Below, piece by piece: positions 21,030-31,000 of a stretch of DNA of 64,000 nt. The stretch's first letter is position 1. Each line of letters opens with the position of its first letter. The notes beneath the pieces were generated by a model. It was not told where the DNA came from. It did not search any database and saw only the letters and a program-made list of their open reading frames with translations. The stretch comes from Geothrix sp. 21YS21S-2 (GTDB lineage: Bacteria > Acidobacteriota > Holophagae > Holophagales > Holophagaceae): positions 2,452,001 through 2,516,000 of the forward strand of contig NZ_CP132910.1 in assembly GCF_030846775.1 (NCBI RefSeq), given 5' to 3'. The position numbers and the translations under genes are program-made.

Positions 21030-21656
21030 TCACACCGCCTTGCGGTGGTAGTGCCGCCTGGCCTTGGCCCGGTTTCCGCAGCTGCTCATGGAGCACCAGC
21101 GCCGGGTGCCCGCCCGGCTTCGGTCCAGGAACAGCCAGGTGCACTGGGGCCCCGCGCATTCCCGGATCCGGCCCCGGTCCTCCGAGGCCAGCAGGTCCGC
21201 CGCCGAGCGCAGGATGGGCCACAGCGGAGCGTCCAGGGAGGACCCTTCCCAGCCCCACCGGAATCCGCCCTCCCCCGGTTCGAGACGGAGGTGGCCCAGG
21301 GCGTCCGCCAGGGCCCGGTTGAAGATCCGGAGGTCGCCCGGCCGCGCCGGCCGTCCCGCCGCGCTGTCCGAACAGAGCCCGAAGATGGCTTCCCGCGCCT
21401 CCCGCGCCCGGACCAGCGCCGCCCGGGCGGCCGCGGGCTCCTCCCGGACCCGCCGGGCCAGGACCTCCTCCAACGCTTCGTCCACCAGGCCGGCCTGCCG
21501 CGCGAAGGCGGCCACGTGGACCACCGACTGGAGCTGATCACTCTCCTCCCGCTCCCGGTCCGGCCAGGTGTTGGCGAAATCCAGGCAGAGGCTGCCGCCG
21601 GACCGATCAAAGGAGGGCGTTGCGAGGAGGGCGTCCATGCCCTCAATATAACCCAT
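21030..21656 (-). CDS. CGNR zinc finger / ABATE-domain regulator
   Basis: This family has an N-terminal ABATE domain, thought to sense a stress or ligand, and a C-terminal CGNR zinc finger presumed to bind DNA. The N-terminus shows GGSLCLDFANTWPDR, and the C-terminus shows ECAGPQCTWLFLDRSRAG and RRWCSMSSCGNRAKARRHY, giving the C-x4-C and C-x3-CGNR ligand pattern. It is 208 residues. ATG 21656 has AAGGG six bases upstream; ATG 21638 is a weaker alternative. It is divergent from the phosphatase gene, and the two share a short promoter region, so it may regulate that gene. That is inference. Confidence 0.85.
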   Translation of the reverse strand: MGYIEGMDALLATPSFDRSGGSLCLDFANTWPDREREESDQLQSVVHVAAFARQAGLVDEALEEVLARRVREEPAAARAALVRAREAREAIFGLCSDSAAGRPARPGDLRIFNRALADALGHLRLEPGEGGFRWGWEGSSLDAPLWPILRSAADLLASEDRGRIRECAGPQCTWLFLDRSRAGTRRWCSMSSCGNRAKARRHYHRKAV

Positions 21657-21665
21657 AAACGACCC

Positions 21666-21694
21666 TTGACAGGTTATTGGCCGGGAATTATCTT
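21666..21694 (+). promoter_or_regulatory. Strong sigma-70-type promoter of the PP2C gene
   Basis: A perfect -35 box TTGACA (21666-21671), a 17-base spacer, and TATCTT (21689-21694, four of six matches) lie 30 bases before the start codon at 21725. The -35 box is within 10 bases of the divergent CGNR gene start, so a regulator bound here could affect both genes. Confidence 0.72.
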
Positions 21695-21724
21695 AACCGC
21701 CACGAATGCGTGAGGAGGTTATCC

Positions 21725-22702
21725 ATGACGCCCACCGAGACCCTGCTGCTGGACCGTCTCACCGCCGGCCGGGACCACCTGGCCCACCTGGCCTCCGCGG
21801 CCCACGAGGAGCGCCTGGCGGACCTCCTGCGCCGGGTGGACGGCGCCATCGGCGCCCTGGAGACCGGCCGCTGGGGCACCTGCTGCGTGTGCCGGGAAGC
21901 CGTCCCCCCCGACCAGCTGGCCCGGGATCCCCTCCTGCAGGTGTGCCTGGACTGCCTCACCCCCGAAGCCCGCCGCGCCCTGGAGCGGGACCTGGAGACG
22001 GCCGGACGGGTCCAGCGCGCCCTCCTCCCCGCCCCTTTCACCACCTGCGACGGCTGGGAGGTGGCCCACCTCTGGGAGCCCAGGGGCGCCGTCTCCGGCG
22101 ACCACGTGGACCTCATCCGCCCCCTGCGGCCGGGGGACCCGCTGCACCTCCTCCTGGGCGACGTGGCCGGCAAGGGCGTCGCCGCGTCCCTCCTGCAGGC
22201 CCACCTCAACGCCCTGTTCCGGGCCCTGGCGCCCGCGGGCCAGCCGCTGACGGACCTGCTGGCCCAGGCCAACGGGCTCTTCGCCCAGGCCACCCTGACC
22301 ACCAGCTACGCGACCCTGGCCGCCCTCCGCCTCGCTTCCGGCGGCGAGGCGGAACTGGCCAACGCGGGCCACACCCAGCCTTTGTTGGCGGATGACCAGG
22401 GCGTGCGCCCCGTGGCGGGCGGCGGCCTCCCCCTCGGCCTCTTTCCCGATTCCGTCTTTCCGCGCCAGGACCTCGTCTTCCGTCCCGGGCAGACCCTCCT
22501 CCTCTACACCGACGGCTGGACCGAGGGAACGAAGGACGAGGAGGAGTTCGGAATCGGCCGGGCCGCCGCTGCGCTGGGCCAGGCCTTCCGGCTGCCCCTG
22601 CCGGAGCTGCTTGCGGCCTGCCGGGCGGCCCTGGACCGGTTCCTGGAGGGCGCGCCCCGGCAGGACGACCTCACCCTGGTGGCGGTGCGGTGGGCCGGCT
22701 AG
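21725..22702 (+). CDS. SpoIIE-type PP2C phosphatase with DksA-like zinc finger
   Basis: This 325-residue protein appears to be a serine/threonine phosphatase of the SpoIIE/RsbU group. Metal-binding Asp residues are visible in SGDHVDLIRPL, LLLGDVAGKGVAASLL and RQDDLTLVAVRW. The first 80 residues carry a zinc finger with Cys53, Cys56, Cys74 and Cys77 (C-x2-C-x17-C-x2-C), the spacing of the DksA/TraR finger, after a helical stretch. The phosphatase domain has SGDHVD where GGDYYD is usual. AGGAGG lies six bases before the ATG. It may act in a partner-switching pathway, but no anti-sigma partner is nearby. It overlaps the stop of the convergent gene by 4 bases. Confidence 0.85.
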   Translation: MTPTETLLLDRLTAGRDHLAHLASAAHEERLADLLRRVDGAIGALETGRWGTCCVCREAVPPDQLARDPLLQVCLDCLTPEARRALERDLETAGRVQRALLPAPFTTCDGWEVAHLWEPRGAVSGDHVDLIRPLRPGDPLHLLLGDVAGKGVAASLLQAHLNALFRALAPAGQPLTDLLAQANGLFAQATLTTSYATLAALRLASGGEAELANAGHTQPLLADDQGVRPVAGGGLPLGLFPDSVFPRQDLVFRPGQTLLLYTDGWTEGTKDEEEFGIGRAAAALGQAFRLPLPELLAACRAALDRFLEGAPRQDDLTLVAVRWAG

Positions 22703-24720
22703 AACTTGCGCGGATTCACCGGATACGCCGAGAGCACGACCTGCGCCGAGGTCCCGTCCTCCAGGGGCACCCGCAGGGTGACCACGTCGAAGCAGGGGGT
22801 CTCCTTCCAGGCGCCCTGGGCCTGGTAGCGGCCGACGGGGGCGTCCATCCAGCAGGGCGTGTGGAGGATGCCGCTGGGGTCGTAGCGCTTGACCACCTTG
22901 CCCGCCTCCCCGGCCCGCGCCAGGCCCTTGGACAGGAGCGCCAGGAGCCCCTCCCGGGTGCTCGCCGCGGCGTTGAACTGTCCCCGGCCGTTGGGCAGGC
23001 CGTGGCTGTGCCGCTTCAGGATGTGCGCGATGCGGTCGTCGCTCAGGTGCAGGTCAAGGGATTCCAGGACGTCGAAGGCGTTGCCGGGCAGGGAGGCCGG
23101 CGCTTCCTTGGCTTCCGGGACCGGAAGGGAGGCCTTCTTCTCCTCCAGGCCGTGCGTGACCGTGGCCACGGGGCCCGCGTCCACCTCCTCCACCGTGGGC
23201 AGCTCCCGGTTCAGCGCCCGTTCCCGCCGGAGCTTTCCGGAGAGGCGCACAGGCTCGGCGCGGGTCTGGGGGGGAGGGACGGTCCAGCTGGAGGACGCGT
23301 CCCGGGGGACCGGCAAAGGCCCGGCCGGGCGGAAGGCCCCCAGCATCGAACGGCCCACCAGGGTGAAGTAGACCTTACCCCCCGGCCCGCACGCGATCTC
23401 CCCGGGCACCAGGCCGTCCAGGACCTCCCAGCGGGTCATCACGAAATCCGGCGTGATCCGCCCCAGGGCCGGGGGGGACTGCGTGGTGAACCAGACCGTG
23501 CCGTCCGGGGCGCAGGCGAGGCCCCGCAGGCGCATATCGGACGGGCCGACGGCGGGAAGGATGAACTCGCGGGAGATCCCCAGCTCGCCTCCCACGGACT
23601 CCACGACGCCCAGGGTGTTGGTTCCCGGCGCCAGGAACCACACCTTCCCGGGAAGGCCGGCCGCCAGGCGCAGCGGACGGCTGCCGGGGGCCAGGGGCAG
23701 ACCCTCCACCCGCTTGCACGCGAGGTCCACGACCGTGACCTCATCCCGGGAGGGATGGACCCCCACCAGGGCTTGACCGCCCGGCACGGCCGCCATGCTC
23801 TGGAAGCTGAAGGTCCCCATGGGATAGCTCTTGCAGACCAGCGGGTTGGTGACGGAATTCCGGGCCTCCAGGTGGAGGAGGCTGGCACTTGAGCCGTCGC
23901 GGGGCGGGATGGAGGCGAAGAGGTCGCTCCCCTTCCCCGGCGCGGTGGCGGTCACGCCCCTGAACAGGTCCGGCTGGTCGAAGGTCGTGAACCGGCCCGA
24001 ATACAGGGCCGTATCGGGAAACATGGCCACCCGGGTGTCCAGGAAGGACCACAGGTTGTTCCGGCCGTCCCGTCCCAGGGCCCGCTGGGCCTGCCCGCCG
24101 TTGACGCCGCTCCAGAGCTCGTACGTCGCGCCGTAGGGACTCATGATCCAGCTGCGCTGCGTGCCCGGCTCCTGCAGGAACAGGCCGCCGGTGGTGCCCA
24201 CCTCGATGCGGTTGGGGATTCCCGCGCCGTCGTCCAGGAGGTAGACCATGGCGGTGTCCTTCAGGGCGTCCTCGGGCTCCGTGTCGAAGAAGGGGTGCAA
24301 CCTGGCCCCGGACAGGTTCAGGCCCACGGCGTCCGAGAGATCCGTCCGGATCAGGCAGGCCCCGTCCAGGCGGGCGCCGGCCATGCGGGCGCGGCGCAGG
24401 CTGGCGCGGGTGAGGTCGGCGCCGGCGAGGTTCGCGCCCACCAGGTCCGAATCGTCCAGGTTGACGCCCCGGAGGCTGAGCCCCCGGAGGTCCATGCCCG
24501 AAAGGTCGCTCCGGGAAAGGGCGGCCCCGGGCCGCAGCTCCTCCTTGGCCGGCCTGCGCAGGGACTCCGGCGCGGGGGCCAGGAGGGCCGCCTCGACCTT
24601 CTTCTTCGCCTTGGCCGAGCCGGATGCCGTCTTGGGGGGCATGGCCAGGACCGGGAGGACCCCCAGGAGCGCCCATGCTGCCCGCCTGGACGATATTGAT
24701 CTGCAGAAATCAAACAACAT
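22699..24720 (-). CDS. Exported pentapeptide-repeat/beta-propeller protein with toxin-like C-terminal domain
   Basis: The 673-residue product has a signal-like N-terminus (AAWALLGVLPVLAM), pentapeptide repeats at about 69-141 (LSGMDLRGLSLRGVNLDDSD and similar), then a beta-propeller like virginiamycin B lyase or YncE proteins (LRGLACAPDGTVWFTTQSPP, GEIACGPGGKVYFTLVGRS). The last 127 residues form a separate domain with His566 and His571 in RIAHILKRHSHG, GRGQF, and VVLSAYPV near the end. That pattern resembles RNase domains at the C-termini of contact-dependent toxins, but I cannot test this. GGAG six bases before ATG 24720 fixes the start. No immunity-like gene adjoins it: rsgA lies upstream and a convergent phosphatase gene downstream. 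Confidence 0.7.
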   Translation of the reverse strand: MLFDFCRSISSRRAAWALLGVLPVLAMPPKTASGSAKAKKKVEAALLAPAPESLRRPAKEELRPGAALSRSDLSGMDLRGLSLRGVNLDDSDLVGANLAGADLTRASLRRARMAGARLDGACLIRTDLSDAVGLNLSGARLHPFFDTEPEDALKDTAMVYLLDDGAGIPNRIEVGTTGGLFLQEPGTQRSWIMSPYGATYELWSGVNGGQAQRALGRDGRNNLWSFLDTRVAMFPDTALYSGRFTTFDQPDLFRGVTATAPGKGSDLFASIPPRDGSSASLLHLEARNSVTNPLVCKSYPMGTFSFQSMAAVPGGQALVGVHPSRDEVTVVDLACKRVEGLPLAPGSRPLRLAAGLPGKVWFLAPGTNTLGVVESVGGELGISREFILPAVGPSDMRLRGLACAPDGTVWFTTQSPPALGRITPDFVMTRWEVLDGLVPGEIACGPGGKVYFTLVGRSMLGAFRPAGPLPVPRDASSSWTVPPPQTRAEPVRLSGKLRRERALNRELPTVEEVDAGPVATVTHGLEEKKASLPVPEAKEAPASLPGNAFDVLESLDLHLSDDRIAHILKRHSHGLPNGRGQFNAAASTREGLLALLSKGLARAGEAGKVVKRYDPSGILHTPCWMDAPVGRYQAQGAWKETPCFDVVTLRVPLEDGTSAQVVLSAYPVNPRKF

Positions 24721-24790
24721 GCCACACTCCTCACGGTCCCAAGCGGAGTGGCCCGGAGAAGCCGGAAGTTCCCCCGGCGGTCCAGTGGCG

Positions 24791-25894
24791 TCATCGCTTC
24801 CGCAGGGCCTTCTGGGCCTTGCTGATCTGGCGCCACTTGTCCTCGCGCTCCCGCCGAAGGCGCTCGTCGGTGCGGGCGGCCTCGAACGCCACCTCCCGGC
24901 GGAGCTGGAGGAAGTGTCCGAAGCGCTTGGCGTCCAGGAGGCCGTCGGCGACGGCCTTCCGCACGGCGCACCCCGGCTCGGATTCGTGGGCGCAGTCCCG
25001 GAACCGGCAGCGGCCGGCGAACGCCGCGACCTCGGAGAAGGCGCCGTCCAGATCGGCGCCATCCGCGAGGAGGCCCACTTCCCGGATGCCCGGCGTGTCG
25101 ATGAGGCAGCCGCCCCCCGGGAGCGGGAACAGCTCCCGCGCGGTGGTGGTGTGCCGGCCCCGTCCGTCCGAATCCCGCACCGCCCGGGTGGCCTGGGCCG
25201 CCTCGCCGAGGAGGGCGTTGAGGAGGGTGGACTTCCCGGCGCCGGAAGAGCCCGCCAGGACGCCCGTGAGCCCCCCTTGCAGGCAGGCGCGCACCTCCGC
25301 CACTCCCAGGCCGGTGGGCGCGCACACGGTCAGGACCTGGACGCCGGGCGCCACCCCTCCCATCCGGGCGGCGAAGGCTTCCACCCGGTCGTTGAGGTCC
25401 GCCTTGGTGAGCACGACCACGGGCCGCGCCCCGCTGCCCCAGGCCAGGGCGAGCAGCCGTTCCAGGCGGGCCGCATTGCAGTCCCGGTCCAGGCCCATGA
25501 CCAGCAGGACCACGTCCAGGTTGGCGGCCAGGCACTGGGGCCGGCCGTCCGGGCCCTGCCGCGTGAGCGAGGGCCCCCGGGGCAGCAGGTCGACCATCAG
25601 GGCCCGGGCGTCCCCCGGTTCCCGCCGCAGGACGAGCCAGTCCCCTGCGCAGAGGGTCAGGCCTTCGGCCCGGAGCCGCTCCCGGAGCCTGCCCGAAGGC
25701 GTGCACAGGCACTCGCCCGCGGCCGTCCGGACCAGGGCCAGGCCCCGGGCCGCCGCCACCACCCGTCCCGGTTCGCAAAGGGGCGGGATGGGCGCCCGGA
25801 ATTCAGGATCCCTCGGCCAGCCGAAGCTGGACAGGGGTTCGCAAGGGTTCAAGGCGGGGCCGGTGCCCGCCGGAGCGTTCATTGGGTGTGTCAT
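24791..25894 (-). CDS. rsgA: Ribosome small-subunit-dependent GTPase A
   Basis: RsgA helps mature the 30S subunit. It is a circularly permuted GTPase of 367 residues. The motif order is G4 VVVLTKADLND, then G1 GVLAGSSGAGKSTLLNALLG, HTTTARELF (G2 region) and G3 CLIDTPGIREVGL. An N-terminal OB-fold region comes first, and the C-terminal zinc site is seen in CRFRDCAHESEPGC. The start at 25894 (ATG) has only a weak AGGA upstream; ATG 25882 is possible. The propeller-protein gene follows 70 bases later on the same strand. Confidence 0.93.
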   Translation of the reverse strand: MTHPMNAPAGTGPALNPCEPLSSFGWPRDPEFRAPIPPLCEPGRVVAAARGLALVRTAAGECLCTPSGRLRERLRAEGLTLCAGDWLVLRREPGDARALMVDLLPRGPSLTRQGPDGRPQCLAANLDVVLLVMGLDRDCNAARLERLLALAWGSGARPVVVLTKADLNDRVEAFAARMGGVAPGVQVLTVCAPTGLGVAEVRACLQGGLTGVLAGSSGAGKSTLLNALLGEAAQATRAVRDSDGRGRHTTTARELFPLPGGGCLIDTPGIREVGLLADGADLDGAFSEVAAFAGRCRFRDCAHESEPGCAVRKAVADGLLDAKRFGHFLQLRREVAFEAARTDERLRREREDKWRQISKAQKALRKR

Positions 25895-26106
25895 GGCTGG
25901 AGGTTCCTGGATGAAGCTTCGCTCAAGCCCCGGACCGGGGCGTCCTTGAGAGGCCCAGGGGCCGCGGGTCTAGGCCACGGCCCCGGAGACCGCAACCGTC
26001 TCCAGGCTCATCCTCGTTGTCGCATGCAGCAGGCGCATCCACACTCCGCCCCCAAGGCTACAGCGCAGCCTGCCGGAAGGCAATCCCTCCCCTGGAAGAC
26101 GGTGCC

Positions 26107-27138
26107 TCAGCGGCCCTGGGACAACTGGTAGCCCTGGACCTTCAGGGCGGGATCCCGGTTGGGATCGTAGGACGTGTCGTCGGTGTAGATCAGGTTCCCG
26201 CTCGCATTGACCCAGCGGCGCTTCCAGGCCGCCGTGTCCCGCTCGATCCTGCCGGTGAACGGGTTCCGGTAGTCGTTCTGGGTGGTGAGCGTCAGGTACA
26301 TGTCCCGCTGGATGCTCTCCTGCGTCCTCCGCCTCCCTTCGGCGATCTCCCGGTCCAGGCGCTGGAGGTCCTGCTGGGTGCGGTCCAGGATCCGCTGGCG
26401 CTGCCCCTGGCCCCGGAGCTCCCCCTCGATCCACCGCGGGTTCCAGTCCCCGGAGCCCTGGATGACGGCGAGGACGGGTTCCCACGCGGCGAAGGCCTCC
26501 TCGGGAGCGCGGATGAACAGCGTCATGCGGTTCTTCCACAACCCCCCGCCGGCGCGGCCATAGTCCTCGATGACCGTCAGGAGCCGCTCCAGGTAGCGCC
26601 GTCCGTCCTCCTCGTACGCGACCGTCACGAGGGCCGCCTGGTAGCCCATGTCGGTCACCGTCATGAGCTCCCGGGGCACGGCCTGCCGATAGGCGGCGGC
26701 CAGGGCCGGGAGGTTCCTGCGGTCCCGGACCACGAGGTTGCGGGCCCGGGGATGGGCGTAGGGCACGGCCACCTCCACCAGGAACCGCCCCGCGTCCCGT
26801 TTGTTGCGCACCAGGGCGTTGTTGAAGACCGCCCCCTCCCGGTTGCCGAAGGCCCGGGACCCGTCCACGCACAGCATCTCGGGCAGCCAACGGATCATCA
26901 CCGTCCCGGCGGGGTCGCTCTTGGCGGCCAGGTCGAACTTGCATTCCGTCATGTTGAGCGCGCCCCCGTGGCGCTCGTCCAGGATGCGGAAGGCGCCCCC
27001 CTCCAGGGACCACCCCCGGGGCACCAGGAGGGTGAGCGCCTTCTCCCGCGGCTCGGCCCGCCGCTCGAAGACCAGGGCCCGGGGAGGCCCCTGGGCGGAC
27101 AGCAGGCATGCGGCGAGGAGCACGAAAGCTCGGATCAT
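26107..27138 (-). CDS. Exported protein of unknown function
   Basis: The 343-residue product has a signal peptide (MIRAFVLLAACLLSAQG). The body reads like a mixed alpha/beta domain (ALTLLVPRGWSLEGGAFRIL, YLERLLTVIEDYGRAGGGLW, MTLFIRAPEEAFAAWEPVLA) and then a charged helix (RQRILDRTQQDLQRLDREIA). The end contains NASGNLIYTDDTSYDPNRDP. No family was recognised with confidence. GGTGA precedes the ATG. It is divergent from the DUF1264 gene, with 106 bases between. The 211 bases between it and rsgA hold nothing I recognise. Confidence 0.65.
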   Translation of the reverse strand: MIRAFVLLAACLLSAQGPPRALVFERRAEPREKALTLLVPRGWSLEGGAFRILDERHGGALNMTECKFDLAAKSDPAGTVMIRWLPEMLCVDGSRAFGNREGAVFNNALVRNKRDAGRFLVEVAVPYAHPRARNLVVRDRRNLPALAAAYRQAVPRELMTVTDMGYQAALVTVAYEEDGRRYLERLLTVIEDYGRAGGGLWKNRMTLFIRAPEEAFAAWEPVLAVIQGSGDWNPRWIEGELRGQGQRQRILDRTQQDLQRLDREIAEGRRRTQESIQRDMYLTLTTQNDYRNPFTGRIERDTAAWKRRWVNASGNLIYTDDTSYDPNRDPALKVQGYQLSQGR

Positions 27139-27244
27139 GGGTCACCGCCCGGTCTGGATTTGAACCCATTCTACCACCCCAGGGTGGAAGGGCCCCTCGG
27201 GCGGCATCGAAGGGAGGTGGAAACCCACCCTGGAGCCTCCGATC

Positions 27245-27928
27245 ATGAACCGCATCCCCTTCCTGTTTGCATGCCTTCTCTCCGCCCTGCCCGCGGCCCC
27301 GGCCCGGCCCCAGGAGGCGGCCCCCCTCAGGAACGTGAACGCCTACTTGTGCGGACTGCATTTCTACAACGGGCGCCAGGACCGGCAGGTGATTGCCCAT
27401 CACTATTGCGCCCACGCGGCCGACGGCCTGATGCAGTGCGTCATCTACGATTCCAACCGGCGGAACGCCCGGCTCATCGGCATCGAGTACGTCGCCACCG
27501 CCCAGGTGTTCGCGGGGCTCCCCGCCGGGGAGAAGCGGCTCTGGCACAGCCATGCCTACGAGGTCGCCTCGGGACTGCTCCTGGCCCCCGGCCTTCCCGG
27601 CGCCGCGGAGAAGGCGATGATGAAGGACTTCGCCACCACCTACGGCAAGACCTGGTACACCTGGCAGGTGGACCGGGGCGATCGCCTGCCCCTGGGCATC
27701 CCCCAGCTGATGATGGGCTTCACGGCGGACGGACAGGTGGATCCGAAACGGGTGGCGGAACGGGACCGGGACCTGGGCACGTCCACCGCGGAAAAGCGGC
27801 GCCAGCGGGCGGACCTGCCGGTGCCCCCGGTGGCGCCCGAGGCGGATGCCTGGCGGAACGGAGTTCCCGAGCAGCTGGAGCTCAGGCCCCAGGGTCCGCC
27901 GCCCGTGACGCGCATTCCCATGCACTGA
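27245..27928 (+). CDS. Exported DUF1264 (oil-body-associated-protein-like) protein
   Basis: This 227-residue protein has a signal peptide (MNRIPFLFACLLSALPAAPA) followed by a DUF1264/OBAP domain, named after plant seed oil-body proteins and also found in bacteria. The diagnostic parts are LCGLHFYNGRQDRQVIAHHY, MQCVIYDSNRRNARLIGIEY and LWHSHAYEVASGLLLAPGLP. The biochemical role of the family is unknown. Export of the bacterial protein, inferred from the N-terminus, suggests a cell-envelope role. The ATG at 27245 has GGAG upstream. Confidence 0.8.
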   Translation: MNRIPFLFACLLSALPAAPARPQEAAPLRNVNAYLCGLHFYNGRQDRQVIAHHYCAHAADGLMQCVIYDSNRRNARLIGIEYVATAQVFAGLPAGEKRLWHSHAYEVASGLLLAPGLPGAAEKAMMKDFATTYGKTWYTWQVDRGDRLPLGIPQLMMGFTADGQVDPKRVAERDRDLGTSTAEKRRQRADLPVPPVAPEADAWRNGVPEQLELRPQGPPPVTRIPMH

Positions 27929-28055
27929 CCCGGATCAGCCGGGACGGTGATGATCGCCGCGAAGGTGCCCATGGGAGATTCCGCTGAAAAACAGGCAAAT
28001 ATCCTGAACGGCCCTGACGGCGAAGTGGTAGGGTGGGGCACATTCGTGGTGATCC

Positions 28056-31000
28056 ATGGCCAGGTACGCGTTGGAAGCGTTGGTCGACCTGGAGCAGATC
28101 CGGCAGCTCATGGAATCGCACCACCTGTCCTCCGGCATGGCCTGCGCCCTGTTGGACCCGAATGAGGAAAAGCTCATCTCGGTGGGCTGGCAGGACATCT
28201 GCACCCGCTTCCACCGGGAGAACCCGGTCACGGCGGCGCGGTGCCGGGAGAGCGATGCCTGCATCAAGGCCCACCTGGCGGACCCCGGGGGCCGGATGCT
28301 GGAGTACCGCTGCGGAAACGGGATGATCGACGTCGCGATGCCCATCCTGGTCGACGGCGAACTCCTGGGCACCATGTTCGCGGGCCAGTTCTTCCGCGAG
28401 GAGGATCCGCCGGACCGCGCGTTCTTCGTGGCCCAGGCCCGGGCCCTGGGTTTCGACGAGGCGGCCTACCTCCAGGCCCTGGACCGGGTCCCCACCTTCA
28501 GCAGCGCCTACATCCACCGCGAGGTGCTCTTCCTTCAGCGGATCGTGAGGCTGCTGGCGGAGATCGGACTGAAGAACCTCCAGCTGCGCCGGGAGATGGA
28601 GGAGCGCCGGCAGGCGGAGGAACAACAGCAACGCCTGAACCGGGAACTGCGCGCCATCAGCAACTGCAACCAGGTCCTCATGCGGGCCGAGGACGAGCAT
28701 CTCCTGCTGGACGCCATCTGCAGGATCATCTGCGAGGAGGCCGGCTACCACCTGGCCTGGGTGGGCTATGTGGAGCACGACCCGGACAAGACCATCCGTG
28801 TGGTCGCCCGGGCGGGCTGCGGGGAAGGCTACCTTCTGGCGGAACGCCTCACCTGGGCGGACACGGATCATGGCAAGGGACCCGCCGGATGCGCGGTCCG
28901 CACCGGCCGTCCCGTTTGTTTCCAGGACCTGGATGCCAACGCGGGCCCGGGCCCATGGCGGTCGAACGCGCGGGAACGGGGCGACCGGTCCACCCTGGCC
29001 CTGCCCCTGGGCACCGAGGGCGCCGAGCCCTTCGGGGTCCTCGGGATCTACTCGACGGAATCCGGCGCGTTCACCCAGGAGGAGATGCGGCTCCTGGAGG
29101 AACTGGCCGGGGACCTGGCCTTCGGCGTGACGGTCCTGCGGGCGCGGGAGGTGCGCAAGCGGGGCGAGGCCGTCATGCGGGCGCGCCTGCGCCTGCTGGA
29201 ATTCGCCAGCTCCCATTCCCTCGACGAGCTGCTCACCGCGTCCCTGGACGAGATCGAGGCGCTCACGGGCAGCACCATCGGCTTCTACCATTTCGTCGAG
29301 CCCGACCAGCGCACCCTCCACCTGCAGACCTGGTCCACGAACACCTTGAAGAACATGTGCTCGGCCGAGGGCAAGGGGAGCCATTACCCCATCGACCAGG
29401 CCGGAGTCTGGGTGGACTGCGTCCACCTGGGCGGCCCGGTCATCCACAACGACTATCCGAACCTGCCCCACCGGAAGGGGCTTCCGGAGGGGCACGCCCC
29501 CGTCCTCCGGGAGGCCGTGGCGCCGATCCTCCGGGGCGGCCTGATCAAGGCGATCATCGGCATCGGCAACAAGCCCACGGACTACCAGGAAACCGATCTG
29601 GAGATCCTCTCCCAGCTGGGCGACCTTTCCTGGGACATCGCCGAACGCATGCGGGTCGAGGCGGCGGTGGAGGTCCGTGAGGAGGAATACCGCTGCCTGG
29701 CGGAGCATTCCCCCGACAATATCGTCCGGTACGACCGCGCGTGCCGGACCCTCTATGCCAACACCCGGTTCAAGACCACCATGTCGGTGTCGGAGGCCGC
29801 GATCCAGGGCAGGACGCCCCTGGAGCTGGCCGCCCAGGAAGGGCATGGCCGCCCCGGCGAGATCGAGCGCTACCAGGCCGTCCTGAGCCGGGTCATCGCC
29901 AGCGGGGAAGCGGCGGATGTGGAACTGAGCGTCCCCGACGGCACCGGCGAGCTCCGGACCCACAGCGTGCGGTTCGCGCCCGAGCGCGACGCCGACGGGC
30001 GGATCGTGGGGGCGCTGGCCTTCGGGCGGGACATCACCGAGCAGCAGAAACTCGCAGAGCAGCTCCGGCAATCCCAAAAGATGGAAGCCATCGGCAAGCT
30101 GGCCGGCGGCGTGGCCCACGATTTCAACAACCTCCTCACGGCCATCATCGGGTTCAGCAACCTGGCGAAACGGAACCTGGGCGCCGGGACCCCTTCGGAT
30201 GGCTACCTCGACCAGATCCTGGCCGCGGCGGACCGGGCCGCCAACCTGACCCGCGCCCTGCTGGCCTTCAGCCGGAAACAGCTCCTCCTGCCCCGGCCGG
30301 TGGACCTCAACGGCATCGTCCGGAACGTCGAGAGCCTGCTCCGCCGCCTCATCGGCGAGGACATCGACCTGGTCATCCACCTGGCGGATTTCCCCCTGAC
30401 CGCCATGGCCGACCCGGGCCAGATCGAGCAGGTCCTCATGAACCTCGCCACCAATGCCCGGGACGCCATGCCCGACGGCGGCCGGCTGGCCATCACCACC
30501 GAACGGAAGGACCTCGGCAAGGACGTCATCGGCGCCCAGGGGTTCGGGGCGGCGGGCCGGTACGGGCTGATCACGGTGTCCGACAGCGGGACCGGCATGG
30601 ACGAAGCGACCCGGGCGAAGATCTTCGAGCCCTTCTTCACCACCAAGGAGAAGGGGAAGGGCACCGGCCTGGGCCTGGCCATCGCCTACGGCATCGTCAA
30701 GCAGCACGAAGGCGCCATCAACGTCTACAGCGAGCCGGGCAAGGGCACCTCGTTCCGGATCTACCTGCCCCTCGTCGGCGAGCTCGTGGAGGACGCGGAT
30801 CCGGAGCGGGAGGCGGCGGAGCCGCAGGGCGGCAGCGAGACCCTGCTGCTGGTGGAGGACGACCCGGACGTGCGGGCCCTGGCCGGCACCGTCCTGCGGG
30901 AAGCCGGCTACCGCGTCCTGGAGGCCGTGGACGGACAGGAAGCGCTGGAGCGGTTCCAGGCCCAGGCGAAGGAGATCGACCTGCTGATCATGGACGTCAT

